From an uncultured Pseudomonadota bacterium (GTDB taxonomy: Bacteria > Myxococcota_A > UBA796 > SXON01): 32,484 nucleotides of DNA. The stretch lies in contig CAITDR010000075.1 in assembly GCA_903891165.1 (NCBI GenBank), positions 1 through 32,484 of the forward strand, read 5' to 3'. Below the pieces are notes generated by a model. The model worked only from the letters and a program-made list of their open reading frames with translations. It was not told where the DNA came from and made no database searches. The first letter of the stretch is position 1; each line of letters starts with the position of its first letter. The translations under genes were made by a program, and so were the position numbers. This document shows positions 15,483 through 23,350 of the stretch, in pieces.

Positions 15483-16906
15483 ACGTCCATAATAAGCCTT
15501 CGCGCGTCCGGGATCACGCTCCAGATTCCAGCCGCCATCTGACGTGCGTCAATGGAGCGGATCTTGACAAGCTGACGCGCGATCAGCCTGGGGCGCATGT
15601 AGAAGCGGAAGGTGGCTTCGCGGAGCGACTGCAGGAGCTGGTCCGGCGACTGCACCTGGGAAGCCACCACAATCCGATTCTGGTCAGGATTGAAGGTGGT
15701 ATAGTTTTCCCAGTCTTTACGTGTCAAGATGCCGGAAGCCACCTGCTCTCGGTAGAGTTCACTTCCCGGAAAAGGCACGGTGATCGCAAACTTCGCGAAG
15801 TCCAGCTCCAGCGAGCAGGCGTATTCGATGGTCTGCTGCGTCTGCTCCGGGGTCTCGTTGGGGAGCCCGATCATGAACAGCCCGACGGTGGTGATGCCCA
15901 CTTCCCGGCACCACTGGATGGTCTGCCGGCTCCGATCCGCGGTATTCTGCTTTTTGACCGCTTTGAGCAGGGTATCTACCCCGGACTCAATGCCAAAAAC
16001 CATCCGCCGGCAGCCACTCTTCTTCAGCCAGACCAGCGACTCCTTGTCCACCACGTCGGTGCGGCACTCCGCCAGCCAGACAATTTTGTCATTCAGGCCA
16101 CGCCGAATCATTTCTTTGGAGAATTCAATGCCGTGCTTCGGCCCCATCGGAAAGATGGGATCCATGAAGCCATACTGTTTGATGCCCCAGGTGCGCACGC
16201 CGTACTCGATCTCGTCCACCACGTTCTTGATCGACCGCTTCCGGTAGATCTTCCCCTGGTTTTCGATGGAGCAGTAGGTGCAGCGGAAGGGACAGCCGCG
16301 ACTCGCAGCGATGGCGACGATGGGTTTTTGTATGGTACCTAAAGGGAGGAGGCTGTAGCGGGAGTAGGGGAGCAGGCCCCAGTCGGGGAAAGGATAGGCG
16401 TCCAGGTTGGTGGGCAAGGCGCGCTTCGGGCCGGTGCGGAGCTGGTCGCCCACCCGCAGGGTAATCCCGGCGATGCCCTCCCCCGATCGGCCTTCTTCCC
16501 AGGCTTTTACCAGCTCTACCGATGCGTGTTCGCCCTCGCCGTGGACCACCGCGTCTGCTACATCCAGGAACTCTTCGGGGAAAAGATCCGCGTGGATGTT
16601 CCCCAAAAACATCTTGATGTCCGGCCAGCGATCTTTGATCTTCCGCAGCAGGGCCTTGATGTCGGTGGCCACCGGCGTCAGCACCGATGCCGCAAAAATA
16701 TGGGGATTGAAGGTCTCCATCGCCGCCAGCACGCCTGCGGTACCACCACGCAGCGCAAAGTCGTCGTAGGCCAGCACCTCGTGCCCGGCTTTGGACAGGA
16801 AGGTGGCCACATAGGCCACTCCGATGCAGGGCATCGGCTCCAGCAGGGCCGCAAAACGACCAAACTGCTCATCACGGATCGAGGGGTTCAGGATGAAGAT
16901 TCGCAC
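15479..16906 (-). CDS. B12-binding-domain radical SAM protein
   Basis: A 475-residue enzyme. Residues about 1-145 form a Rossmann-like B12-binding domain (IGVAYVATFLSKAGHEVLAY near 28-47, then FLGNIHADLFPEEF) that lacks the classic DxHxxG, as in many of this group. The radical SAM core follows with Cys205, Cys209 and Cys212 in RGCPFRCTYCS, which hold the [4Fe-4S] cluster, and GIESGVDTLLKAVKKQN and GLFMIGLPNETPEQ downstream. Family members (BchE-like and P-methylase-like) catalyse methylations, cyclisations and rearrangements. The start is GTG 16906, directly before the first beta strand; its ribosome-binding site is weak. It lies 25 bases after the preceding gene and overlaps DUF3050, which is the most informative neighbour. 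Confidence 0.88.
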   Translation of the reverse strand: MRIFILNPSIRDEQFGRFAALLEPMPCIGVAYVATFLSKAGHEVLAYDDFALRGGTAGVLAAMETFNPHIFAASVLTPVATDIKALLRKIKDRWPDIKMFLGNIHADLFPEEFLDVADAVVHGEGEHASVELVKAWEEGRSGEGIAGITLRVGDQLRTGPKRALPTNLDAYPFPDWGLLPYSRYSLLPLGTIQKPIVAIAASRGCPFRCTYCSIENQGKIYRKRSIKNVVDEIEYGVRTWGIKQYGFMDPIFPMGPKHGIEFSKEMIRRGLNDKIVWLAECRTDVVDKESLVWLKKSGCRRMVFGIESGVDTLLKAVKKQNTADRSRQTIQWCREVGITTVGLFMIGLPNETPEQTQQTIEYACSLELDFAKFAITVPFPGSELYREQVASGILTRKDWENYTTFNPDQNRIVVASQVQSPDQLLQSLREATFRFYMRPRLIARQLVKIRSIDARQMAAGIWSVIPDARRLIMDV

Positions 16907-16931
16907 CGACTGATAGTAGCGCCTCTGGCCC

Positions 16932-17906
16932 TTAAAGATCGAGGGCGGAGGCTACAGCGAGGGCCCTCTGGGCGGCGACTTCACTTCCTGGTAGTCCCTC
17001 CCACTTCTTGACCCCGTCGAAGCCGCCACTGATGCGGAGCGCGGCGTAGAGCGCGGCGATGCGATCGGCTGCCGATGGCCCTTCGTTGGCCATCTTCAAA
17101 AGCTCCGGCAGCCTCTTCTCGTCGCCCATCCGGCCCCACTCCAGGGCTACCAGTCCGGCCTCCCCCGGCCTTTCCAGAGCTTCCTCCGAAATTTCTTCGC
17201 CCCGCCGGATAGCGATGGCCAGCGCGCCCAGCGGCGCGATCGGATCCTTCAAGGTGCCCGTGCCGCGCGCGCCAACCTCCCCGGCGATGGCGATGGAGAC
17301 GGGAAAGGGGGTGCGGGTGTAGGTCGCCAGCAGAGCCGGCTTGGGGGCACAGCTGCCGCAGGCATGGATGGCTCCCTGTCGTAGCCTCTCCTGGCCGGCC
17401 AGGGCCTCGATGGGGGTGGAGTTGCCCTCGACCGGCGCACCCAAGAGCGGTGCGGTACACGTCGCAAGCAGAAGCAGCTCAGAGGGGTACATCTCCATGG
17501 GATCCCGGCCCGCATACCAGGAGACGACGTAGCTGATGTTGGGGACGGGGAATTCGTCCCCCTTCCAGGTGGCGGCCATCTTTCGGCCAATCTCCCGCGA
17601 GGAAGGCGGAAAAAAGAGGGCAGCGGCACGCGCGTCGGCGCAGAGCTCCTTGTCCGACGGCAGGCCGGTGGTCGGGTCCTTACACCACTCCCAGGTGGCG
17701 CGGTTGGGCAGCCCGCCCAAAAGCCGCAGCTCCGGCTCCTCCTCCCCCTTCCAGCGGGCGGCCATCTTGACCATGCCCTCCACAAATTCCGTTGCGCGCA
17801 GCCGATAGGGCAGCTCCCGCTGTTTTTCCAGGTGCCGCGACCATACAGCCGCCCACAGGATCAACCCGATCCCGCCTGCCCTCAGCAACAGCCACCGCAT
17901 CGTCAT
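16932..17906 (-). CDS. Hypothetical membrane-anchored protein
   Basis: A 324-residue protein I do not recognise. Residues 5-23 form a single hydrophobic segment (LLLRAGGIGLILWAAVW) preceded by Met-Thr-Met-Arg and followed by RHLEKQ, so it is a signal anchor or an uncleaved signal peptide, with the rest outside the cytoplasm. Two similar stretches, VKMAARWKGEEEPE (about 46) and RKMAATWKGDEFPV (about 108), suggest an internal duplication. A CGSC pair near 182 could be redox active or structural. The last third is Ala/Glu/Leu-rich and helical, perhaps HEAT-like. It lies 25 bases before the radical SAM gene and may share its transcript. ATG 17906 or 17900 could be the start; neither has a clear ribosome-binding site. 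Confidence 0.6.
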   Translation of the reverse strand: MTMRWLLLRAGGIGLILWAAVWSRHLEKQRELPYRLRATEFVEGMVKMAARWKGEEEPELRLLGGLPNRATWEWCKDPTTGLPSDKELCADARAAALFFPPSSREIGRKMAATWKGDEFPVPNISYVVSWYAGRDPMEMYPSELLLLATCTAPLLGAPVEGNSTPIEALAGQERLRQGAIHACGSCAPKPALLATYTRTPFPVSIAIAGEVGARGTGTLKDPIAPLGALAIAIRRGEEISEEALERPGEAGLVALEWGRMGDEKRLPELLKMANEGPSAADRIAALYAALRISGGFDGVKKWEGLPGSEVAAQRALAVASALDL

Positions 17907-17963
17907 TTGGGGCAGTTAACCGGGCAGTGGGACCTGTGGCTGCCTAACTCGATCCTGTTACGA

Positions 17964-17985
17964 CGTGACTCTGATCGGAGTCACG
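17964..17985 (-). terminator. Perfect 8-bp hairpin at the end of the peroxidase gene
   Basis: CGTGACTC and GAGTCACG pair perfectly around a 6-base loop, overlapping the stop codon (17981-17983) of the minus-strand peroxidase gene. No T-run follows on that strand, so it may weaken transcription into the next gene or stabilise the mRNA end. Confidence 0.35.
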
Positions 17986-18460
17986 CCCTTTTCAGGGCCT
18001 TGTCGATGGCGGTGCGCAGCTCGGGATCGTCTGGCCGCACGGTCGGCGCAAAGTGCTGGATCAGTCTACCGTCTTTGCCAACGAGGTACTTGGTGAAGTT
18101 CCAGGAAGGGGCGGGTGCATCGGTGGTGAGGATCGTGTAGATCGGGCTCTGTCCGGGGCCCTTGACCTCTACTTTTTCGAACAGAGGAAAAGTCACGCCA
18201 TAGTTGCGCGAACAGAAAGTCTGGATCTCCTCTGGGCTACCGGGCTCCTGCCCGCCGAACTGGTTGCAGGGAAAGCCCAGGACCACGAAGCCTTTGGGAG
18301 ACAGCTCCTGAAAAAGTGCTTCGAGCCCCTGGTATTGCGGGGTCAGCCCGCAGAAGGAGGCAAGGTTGACCACCAGGGCCACTTTTCCCTGGTAGTCCGC
18401 GAGGGAGGTGGCTTTTCCGTCGAGGCTGTGGGTGGACTGCTCGTAGATACTTTCCGGCAT
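17981..18460 (-). CDS. Glutathione peroxidase family protein (Cys-type)
   Basis: A 159-residue thioredoxin-fold peroxidase that reduces hydrogen peroxide and lipid hydroperoxides, in bacteria generally using thioredoxin. The catalytic tetrad is complete: Cys37 in ASFCGLTPQYQGLE, Gln67 in GFPCNQFGGQEPGS, and Trp120-Asn121 in SWNFTKYLVGKDG. The catalytic residue is Cys, not selenocysteine. The position before Cys37 is Phe where Lys or Arg is usual. ATG 18460 has GGAGA 4 bases upstream and matches the family N-terminus; an open frame further upstream is only antisense to mnmG. It is divergent from mnmG across 102 bases. Confidence 0.92.
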   Translation of the reverse strand: MPESIYEQSTHSLDGKATSLADYQGKVALVVNLASFCGLTPQYQGLEALFQELSPKGFVVLGFPCNQFGGQEPGSPEEIQTFCSRNYGVTFPLFEKVEVKGPGQSPIYTILTTDAPAPSWNFTKYLVGKDGRLIQHFAPTVRPDDPELRTAIDKALKRA

Positions 18461-18562
18461 CGGGTCTCCAAGAAGCGCCAAATCTGTGCACCAGGATCCT
18501 TCCCGGCGCGAAAAAAGGCGGCATCGGTGGGCAGTCTCACCAGCAGGGCTTAGAACGCCGCC

Positions 18563-20410
18563 ATGGTCTACGATGTGGTGGTGGTGGGAGCGGGGCATGC
18601 GGGCTGCGAGGCGGCGGCGGCCGCGGCAGGTCTGGGGCGCCATACGGCACTTTTGACCTTTCACCGCGCGCAGATCGGGCGTCTTTCCTGCAATCCGGCC
18701 ATGGGCGGACTGGCCAAGGGCTGCTTGGTGCGCGAGATCGATGCCCTGGGCGGGCTGATGGGGCGCGTCACCGATCAAGCAACAATCCAGTTTCGACGTC
18801 TGAATACCCGGAAGGGTCTTGCGGTGCAGGCCAGCCGGGCGCAGGTGGACGTGGATTTGTACCCGGGCCTGATGCGGGCGGCTCTGGAGTCTACCAAAAA
18901 TCTGGAGATTGTGGAGGGAGAGGCGGCGGAGTTGCTGATTTCGGGCGGCCGTATCGTGGGCCTGCGTCTTGCGGATGGCCGGGAGCTGCGTACTACCAAT
19001 GTGGTACTGACTACCGGCACTTTTCTGGGCGGCCTGCTGCACTGCGGCGAGCAGCAGACTGCCGGGGGACGCATCGGGGAAGAGGCGGCGCTGGCTCTCT
19101 CCGCCTGTATGCGCAGCCTGGGCATCCCGCTGAATCGTCTCAAAACCGGCACCACCCCACGTCTGGCGGCGGAGAGCATTCGCTGGGATCTTCTGGAAAA
19201 ACAGCCGGATGATCCGGGTCATTTTTCTTTCGATCCGCCTGGAAAGCGTCCCGGCAGTCGCGATATGTACATCACCTGGACCAATGCCCAGACCCACCAG
19301 ATCATTCGCGAGGCCCTGCACCGCTCGCCGATGTTCTCGGGGCAGATCCAGGGCCGGGGACCTCGCTATTGTCCCAGTATCGAGGACAAGATCGTCCGCT
19401 TTGCCGACAAGGACCGGCACCAGCTCTTTTTAGAGCCGGAGGGCCTTCAGACCAACCGGGTCTATGTGAATGGCACGTCCACGTCGTTGCCCAAGGATGT
19501 GCAGGAGCTGCTTATCCACTCGGTTTTTGGCTTGGAAGAGGCGGAGATTCTGCAATACGGCTATGCGGTGGAATACGACTGTATCGACGCAACGTCGCTG
19601 GGACACGATCTCCAGCTCCGCAGCCTGCCCGGTCTCTATTGTGCCGGGCAGATCAACGGTACCTCGGGCTACGAAGAAGCGGCCGCGCAGGGGCTGATTG
19701 CGGGGATCCATGCGGCAGGTGGGTCGCTACGTTTGGGGCGCGACGAAGCCTACATCGGGGTGATGATCGACGATCTGGTGAGTCGGGGGGTGGGAGGTGA
19801 GCCCTACCGCATGTTTCCGAGCCGTGCCGAACATCGGTTGTTGCTGAGGGAGGACAATGCCGATCGGCGCCTCTCCCCCAAAGCCCGTGCCCTGGGATTG
19901 CTGCCCGAGGAGCGTTGGTCTCGTTTTGCGGAAAAGGAACGGGAGATCCAACAACAAAAAAGCTGGATCAAGGCGCAAATACTGGTACCCGACGCAAGCA
20001 CGCAGGAACGCCTGGCCTCCTCCTCCCTCCCCCCACTGCGGAAGGCCCAGAGCCTGGAAGAGTACTTGCGCCGCCCGGAAGTGGAGTGGATGGCACTGCG
20101 GCCGATGTTCCCGGAGCTGAGCGCGCAGCCCGAGGTGGGCGAGCAGGTGGAGATCGACGTAAAATATGCGGGCTATATCGTGCGGGAGGAGGGACGCCGG
20201 GCCGATGCTCAGCGTCTGGAGCAGTTCTCATTGGAGGGGGTGGACTTTATGCAGATTTCGGCCCTGTCTATGGAATGTCGGGAGCGCCTGAGTCGAGCTT
20301 TGCCGCCCACTCTGGGTGCAGCGGCTCGCCTGCCCGGTGTCACCCCCGCTGCGATCGATACCCTCGCCCTGGTCGTTGCACGCCGGGACGGTAAAGAAAG
20401 GTACCTGTAA
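18563..20410 (+). CDS. mnmG: tRNA uridine-5-carboxymethylaminomethyl modification enzyme MnmG (GidA)
   Basis: A 615-residue FAD protein that, with MnmE, installs the cmnm5 group on wobble U34 of several tRNAs. Seen: the dinucleotide-binding VVVGAGHAGCEAA (about residues 6-18), LSCNPAMGGLAKGCLVREID (about 40-59), TGTFLGGLLHCGE (about 151), CPSIEDKIVRF (about 271), NGTSGYEEAAAQGLIAG (about 369-385), FPSRAEHRLLLREDNAD (about 417-433) and KYAGYIVREE (about 534). The length is normal. ATG 18563 matches the usual start. It is a core gene, not linked here to mnmE or rsmG, which often neighbour it. A 10-base palindrome, GGGATATCCC, follows the stop. Confidence 0.96.
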   Translation: MVYDVVVVGAGHAGCEAAAAAAGLGRHTALLTFHRAQIGRLSCNPAMGGLAKGCLVREIDALGGLMGRVTDQATIQFRRLNTRKGLAVQASRAQVDVDLYPGLMRAALESTKNLEIVEGEAAELLISGGRIVGLRLADGRELRTTNVVLTTGTFLGGLLHCGEQQTAGGRIGEEAALALSACMRSLGIPLNRLKTGTTPRLAAESIRWDLLEKQPDDPGHFSFDPPGKRPGSRDMYITWTNAQTHQIIREALHRSPMFSGQIQGRGPRYCPSIEDKIVRFADKDRHQLFLEPEGLQTNRVYVNGTSTSLPKDVQELLIHSVFGLEEAEILQYGYAVEYDCIDATSLGHDLQLRSLPGLYCAGQINGTSGYEEAAAQGLIAGIHAAGGSLRLGRDEAYIGVMIDDLVSRGVGGEPYRMFPSRAEHRLLLREDNADRRLSPKARALGLLPEERWSRFAEKEREIQQQKSWIKAQILVPDASTQERLASSSLPPLRKAQSLEEYLRRPEVEWMALRPMFPELSAQPEVGEQVEIDVKYAGYIVREEGRRADAQRLEQFSLEGVDFMQISALSMECRERLSRALPPTLGAAARLPGVTPAAIDTLALVVARRDGKERYL

Positions 20411-20468
20411 GGGATATCCCCTATGCTGCCGGGCTGCCCATGGTGTAGCATCGGGAGACGGAGTGCAG

Positions 20469-20858
20469 ATGGATCATTTTGAGCTGAGCGCAGAGTTTCC
20501 GATCCCCCCCGAGCGCCTGTACAACGCTTGGCTGGATGGGGATGGTCACGGGGACATGACGGGGGCGGGTGCGAGCTCGGATCCAAGGGTTGGCGGCCGT
20601 TTTACGGCATGGGATGGCTATATCTCTGGGACGCACTTGGAGCTGGAGCCACACCATCGTATCGTCCAGGCATGGCGTACGCTGGAGTTCGGCGAAGAAG
20701 TGCCTGATAGTCGGCTGGAGGTGCGGATCGAGGCGGTGCCCGGTGGCAGCCGCCTCAGCTTGCATCACTCGGAGATTCCGCGGGGTCAAGGCCAAGCATA
20801 TCATCAGGGCTGGCAGGATCACTACTTTGCGCCCATGCGGGCCTGGCTGGGCGTGTAG
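20469..20858 (+). CDS. SRPBCC (AHSA1-like) domain protein
   Basis: A 129-residue protein of the START/Bet v1-like SRPBCC superfamily, which forms a hydrophobic pocket for small molecules; the AHSA1 branch is typical of small bacterial members. Seen: FPIPPERLYNAWLDGDGHGD (about 10-29), DPRVGGRFTAWDGYISGTHL (about 39-58), the long pattern HHRIVQAWRT, and the C-terminal helix YHQGWQDHYFAPMRAWL. ATG 20469 has GGAGACGGAG upstream. Its last 104 bases overlap, in antisense, the end of the convergent LysR gene. The ligand is unknown. Confidence 0.85.
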   Translation: MDHFELSAEFPIPPERLYNAWLDGDGHGDMTGAGASSDPRVGGRFTAWDGYISGTHLELEPHHRIVQAWRTLEFGEEVPDSRLEVRIEAVPGGSRLSLHHSEIPRGQGQAYHQGWQDHYFAPMRAWLGV

Positions 20859-21756
20859 CCAGGCTCCAGGGGGCCGAAGGCAGCCGCTCCAACAGAAAAT
20901 CCTGAAAGGCCCGGACCCGTGCGGGAACGCCCTTACGATCCGGACGCAGCATCCAGAATGCAAAGGTGGGAAGCTCCCAATCGGGTAGCAGTTGTACCAG
21001 CCTCCCGGCGTTCAGATCCTCGTTGACCATCCACTCCGGCTGTAGAGCCACGCCGATACCGGCGAGGCATGCGGCCTGCACCGCAGTCGCGGCGTTGGCC
21101 ATAAACACACTGCGCATTACGACGGATTCGCGCTCTTTGCCTTGCTGAAAGATCCAGATTCCAGGAGTAGAGCTGCCCTCGTATAGCACCGCCGGGTGGG
21201 CCTCCAGCTCCGATGGCGACTGCGGGGCGGGCAGCTGAGCCAGGTAGGAGGGGGCGGCCACCAGCAGGGTCTGGAAGGACCACAGCTTACGGGCCACCAT
21301 ATCGTCCTCGGTAACGGTGCCGCCGCGAATGGAGAGATCGTAGCCTTCACCTACCACATCCACCTTCCGATCATCGTAATGTGCGATGATTCGAAGCTGA
21401 GGGTGGAGGCGGGCGAAGTCCGCCATGGGCTTGGCGAGGTAGCGGAGTCCGAAGGCCGCGGGCAGGGAAATGCGCAGGGTGCCCGCCGGAGAGTGGCCTT
21501 CGTCGCGCACTTCCTGCTCAGCGGCGGAGATACCGGCGATCATCGGGGCGCAGCGCTCGTAGAAGAGCCGCCCCGAGCTGGTGGTCTGCACCTTGCGGGT
21601 GGTACGGAAAAGCAGGCGTAGTCCCAGACGTTCTTCCAGACTCGCTACCATACGGCTGGCGTGGCTCCGGGAGATGCCCAGGGCGTCGGCCGCCGCTGAA
21701 AAACTCGCCCGCTCCACGACCTGTACGAAGACCTCCACATCCGAGAGTCGATCCAT
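20755..21756 (-). CDS. LysR family transcriptional regulator
   Basis: A 333-residue regulator. The N-terminal winged helix-turn-helix is typical (DVEVFVQVVERASFSAAADA, then LGISRSHASRMVASLEERLG, residues 6-45), followed by the two-lobed periplasmic-binding-like effector domain (PAGTLRISLPAAFGLRYLAK near 91, GYDLSIRGG near 139, GIGVALQPEWMV near 236). The family is usually about 300 residues; the extra 40 at the end, Pro/Ala/Ser-rich, are encoded antisense to the SRPBCC gene and look like read-through to the next stop. ATG 21756 has GGGAGA upstream. It is divergent from the PhoD-like gene, 171 bases away, a usual place for a LysR target, and the convergent SRPBCC gene is a second candidate. 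Confidence 0.92.
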   Translation of the reverse strand: MDRLSDVEVFVQVVERASFSAAADALGISRSHASRMVASLEERLGLRLLFRTTRKVQTTSSGRLFYERCAPMIAGISAAEQEVRDEGHSPAGTLRISLPAAFGLRYLAKPMADFARLHPQLRIIAHYDDRKVDVVGEGYDLSIRGGTVTEDDMVARKLWSFQTLLVAAPSYLAQLPAPQSPSELEAHPAVLYEGSSTPGIWIFQQGKERESVVMRSVFMANAATAVQAACLAGIGVALQPEWMVNEDLNAGRLVQLLPDWELPTFAFWMLRPDRKGVPARVRAFQDFLLERLPSAPWSLATRPARPAWAQSSDPASPDDMLGLDPAESPSDAS

Positions 21757-21775
21757 TGTTGTCTCCCAGGCAACA
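21757..21775. promoter_or_regulatory. Candidate LysR operator
   Basis: TGTTG (21757-21761) and CAACA (21771-21775) form an inverted repeat with a 9-base spacer right before the LysR start codon, overlapping its ribosome-binding site. LysR proteins often bind such dyads and repress their own gene. Short and unproven. Confidence 0.3.
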
Positions 21776-21927
21776 GAGTGCTGCCTAACCCGAAAGGCCA
21801 GACTGCACCCAAAGGGAATACAATCTCAACACCACGGAGACCACCTTCATGAGGCACTTCCTGCGCCCGACCTCGCTATCCCCACCCTAGGGCTGGCGAA
21901 AGAGCAGCTTTCAAGATAGGCGAAGCT

Positions 21928-23298
21928 GTGCTCTTTACCCTGTTTGCATGCACCTTGCCCCTGCGAGAGAGCGGGCTCGACCCCACCGGTGACGGGTCCG
22001 ATGTGCCATTTGGGGACACCGCGGTCGATTTGTTGCCGTTTTTTCCCAGGGGGCCGGCAGTCAGCCCCGATGGTGGGATGCTGCGCGGAATCTCCATCCT
22101 TCCGCATGTGGGGGCGCTCTCGGCCGATAGTGCGACGGTGTGGGTGCGCCTGATTCAGCCCGGCCGCTTTCGGGTGCTCTACCGCCCGGTTGGCGGTGTG
22201 CTGCAACAGAGCTCCTGGGTTTCTGTCGCAGCGGAGCAGGATTTTGCCGGTATTGCGACCCTTCGAAACCTGCGTCCTGCCACACGCTATGAATACGCAG
22301 TGGAGGTGGCGGGAGGCGGTTCCAGTCCTTTCCGCAGCTTCACCTCCCTGAATCTGCCGGGGCAGGGGACTGCCCGGGTGGGATTTATGGCCGATGGCCG
22401 CAGTGAGCTTCCGGCACCCGTCTACGGGCTCTTGGGCAGTGCGAACCTGGATATGGTTCTTCAGATCGGCGATTTTGACCACCGGGATCCCTACGATGTG
22501 GGGGGACTGGACCCTGAGGCTTGGTGGGACATGTACCGGGATCTTTTGGGTGGAGAAGCTTCCGGTGTGGACATCCAACAACTTCTGCTGCCGACGACGC
22601 CGCTGTGGATGATGTGGGACGACCACGACTATGGCAGCGACAATGGCTTCCGCGAGATGCCCTACCGCGACGTCGCTCGCGGGGCTTTTGCGGCCTACAT
22701 GGGTCGCGAGCTGAACCAGTCCGGCGATTTCTGGACCCGGATCAGCGACGGCCCCTTGGATATTTTTTTGCTGGATTTGCGAAGTGATCGCGACTCCTTT
22801 GCCAAGCCCGACGGCCCTGACAAGACGATGATCGGCGCGTCGCAGTGGGCCTGGCTCCAGGCTCAGCTGTCGGCCAGTACTGCTCCGTTTAAGCTCATCG
22901 TGACGACAGTTCCCTTCAACCCCACCACCGAAAAGGTCGACGCCTGGTTTGCCTACGAAGACGAGCGCCAGCGCCTGTTGGGCTGGTTGGATCAGGAGCA
23001 GATCCAGAATGTGTTCTTCGTCAGCGCGGACATTCACACCGGCGGGGCGATTGACGACGGCACAAACGCCGGCCTTCCAGAACTGAACCTGCCCACCACC
23101 AACATGCATAGTGAACACTGCACGGCCCCCACCTGCGGCAGCTGGTCGGAGGGCGTCTACGAAGGCGACGACCGCGCCGGCTACGGGGTGGTGGATGTGC
23201 GCTATTCCGGTGGTGAAGGACGCTGGGTGTGCACCCTGTCCACCTTTGATGGGCAGGGGCGGCGGCGACACAGCTTGCGGTTGTTGGGGCCATCCTAG
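21928..23298 (+). CDS. PhoD-like metallophosphatase, predicted lipoprotein
   Basis: A 456-residue protein of the PhoD/alkaline phosphatase D family (metallophosphoesterase fold). Seen: an Ig-like N-terminal domain (SADSATVWVRL near 67, ATRYEYAVEV near 115), then metal-site motifs LQIGDFDHRDP (about 178), WMMWDDHDYGSDN (about 228) and FVSADIHTGGA (about 366). The start is GTG; no in-frame start codon lies between it and the TGA at 21850. The N-terminus MLFTLFAC is a lipobox with Cys at residue 8, so it should be a lipoprotein on the periplasmic or outer face, unlike the Tat signal of classical PhoD. After the Cys comes an Asp/Gly/Pro-rich linker. Substrate unknown; phosphodiesters of envelope polymers are plausible. 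Confidence 0.82.
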   Translation: MLFTLFACTLPLRESGLDPTGDGSDVPFGDTAVDLLPFFPRGPAVSPDGGMLRGISILPHVGALSADSATVWVRLIQPGRFRVLYRPVGGVLQQSSWVSVAAEQDFAGIATLRNLRPATRYEYAVEVAGGGSSPFRSFTSLNLPGQGTARVGFMADGRSELPAPVYGLLGSANLDMVLQIGDFDHRDPYDVGGLDPEAWWDMYRDLLGGEASGVDIQQLLLPTTPLWMMWDDHDYGSDNGFREMPYRDVARGAFAAYMGRELNQSGDFWTRISDGPLDIFLLDLRSDRDSFAKPDGPDKTMIGASQWAWLQAQLSASTAPFKLIVTTVPFNPTTEKVDAWFAYEDERQRLLGWLDQEQIQNVFFVSADIHTGGAIDDGTNAGLPELNLPTTNMHSEHCTAPTCGSWSEGVYEGDDRAGYGVVDVRYSGGEGRWVCTLSTFDGQGRRRHSLRLLGPS

Positions 23299-23350
23299 GC
23301 GACTCCCGCACCGTTGTTGCAGGTTTGTCACATACCTGGTGGGTCAGAGC

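Noticed and set aside
18461-19420. Upstream extension of the glutathione peroxidase frame
   Set aside because: The extension is antisense to mnmG, and the ATG at 18460 has a good ribosome-binding site and matches the family N-terminus.
20411-20420. GGGATATCCC palindrome after mnmG
   Set aside because: Too short for a terminator, with no T-run; could easily occur by chance.
21847-23331. Long minus-strand open frame antisense to the PhoD-like gene
   Set aside because: Its translation is low-complexity with no family motif, while the plus strand encodes clear PhoD metal motifs. High GC content leaves long shadow frames.
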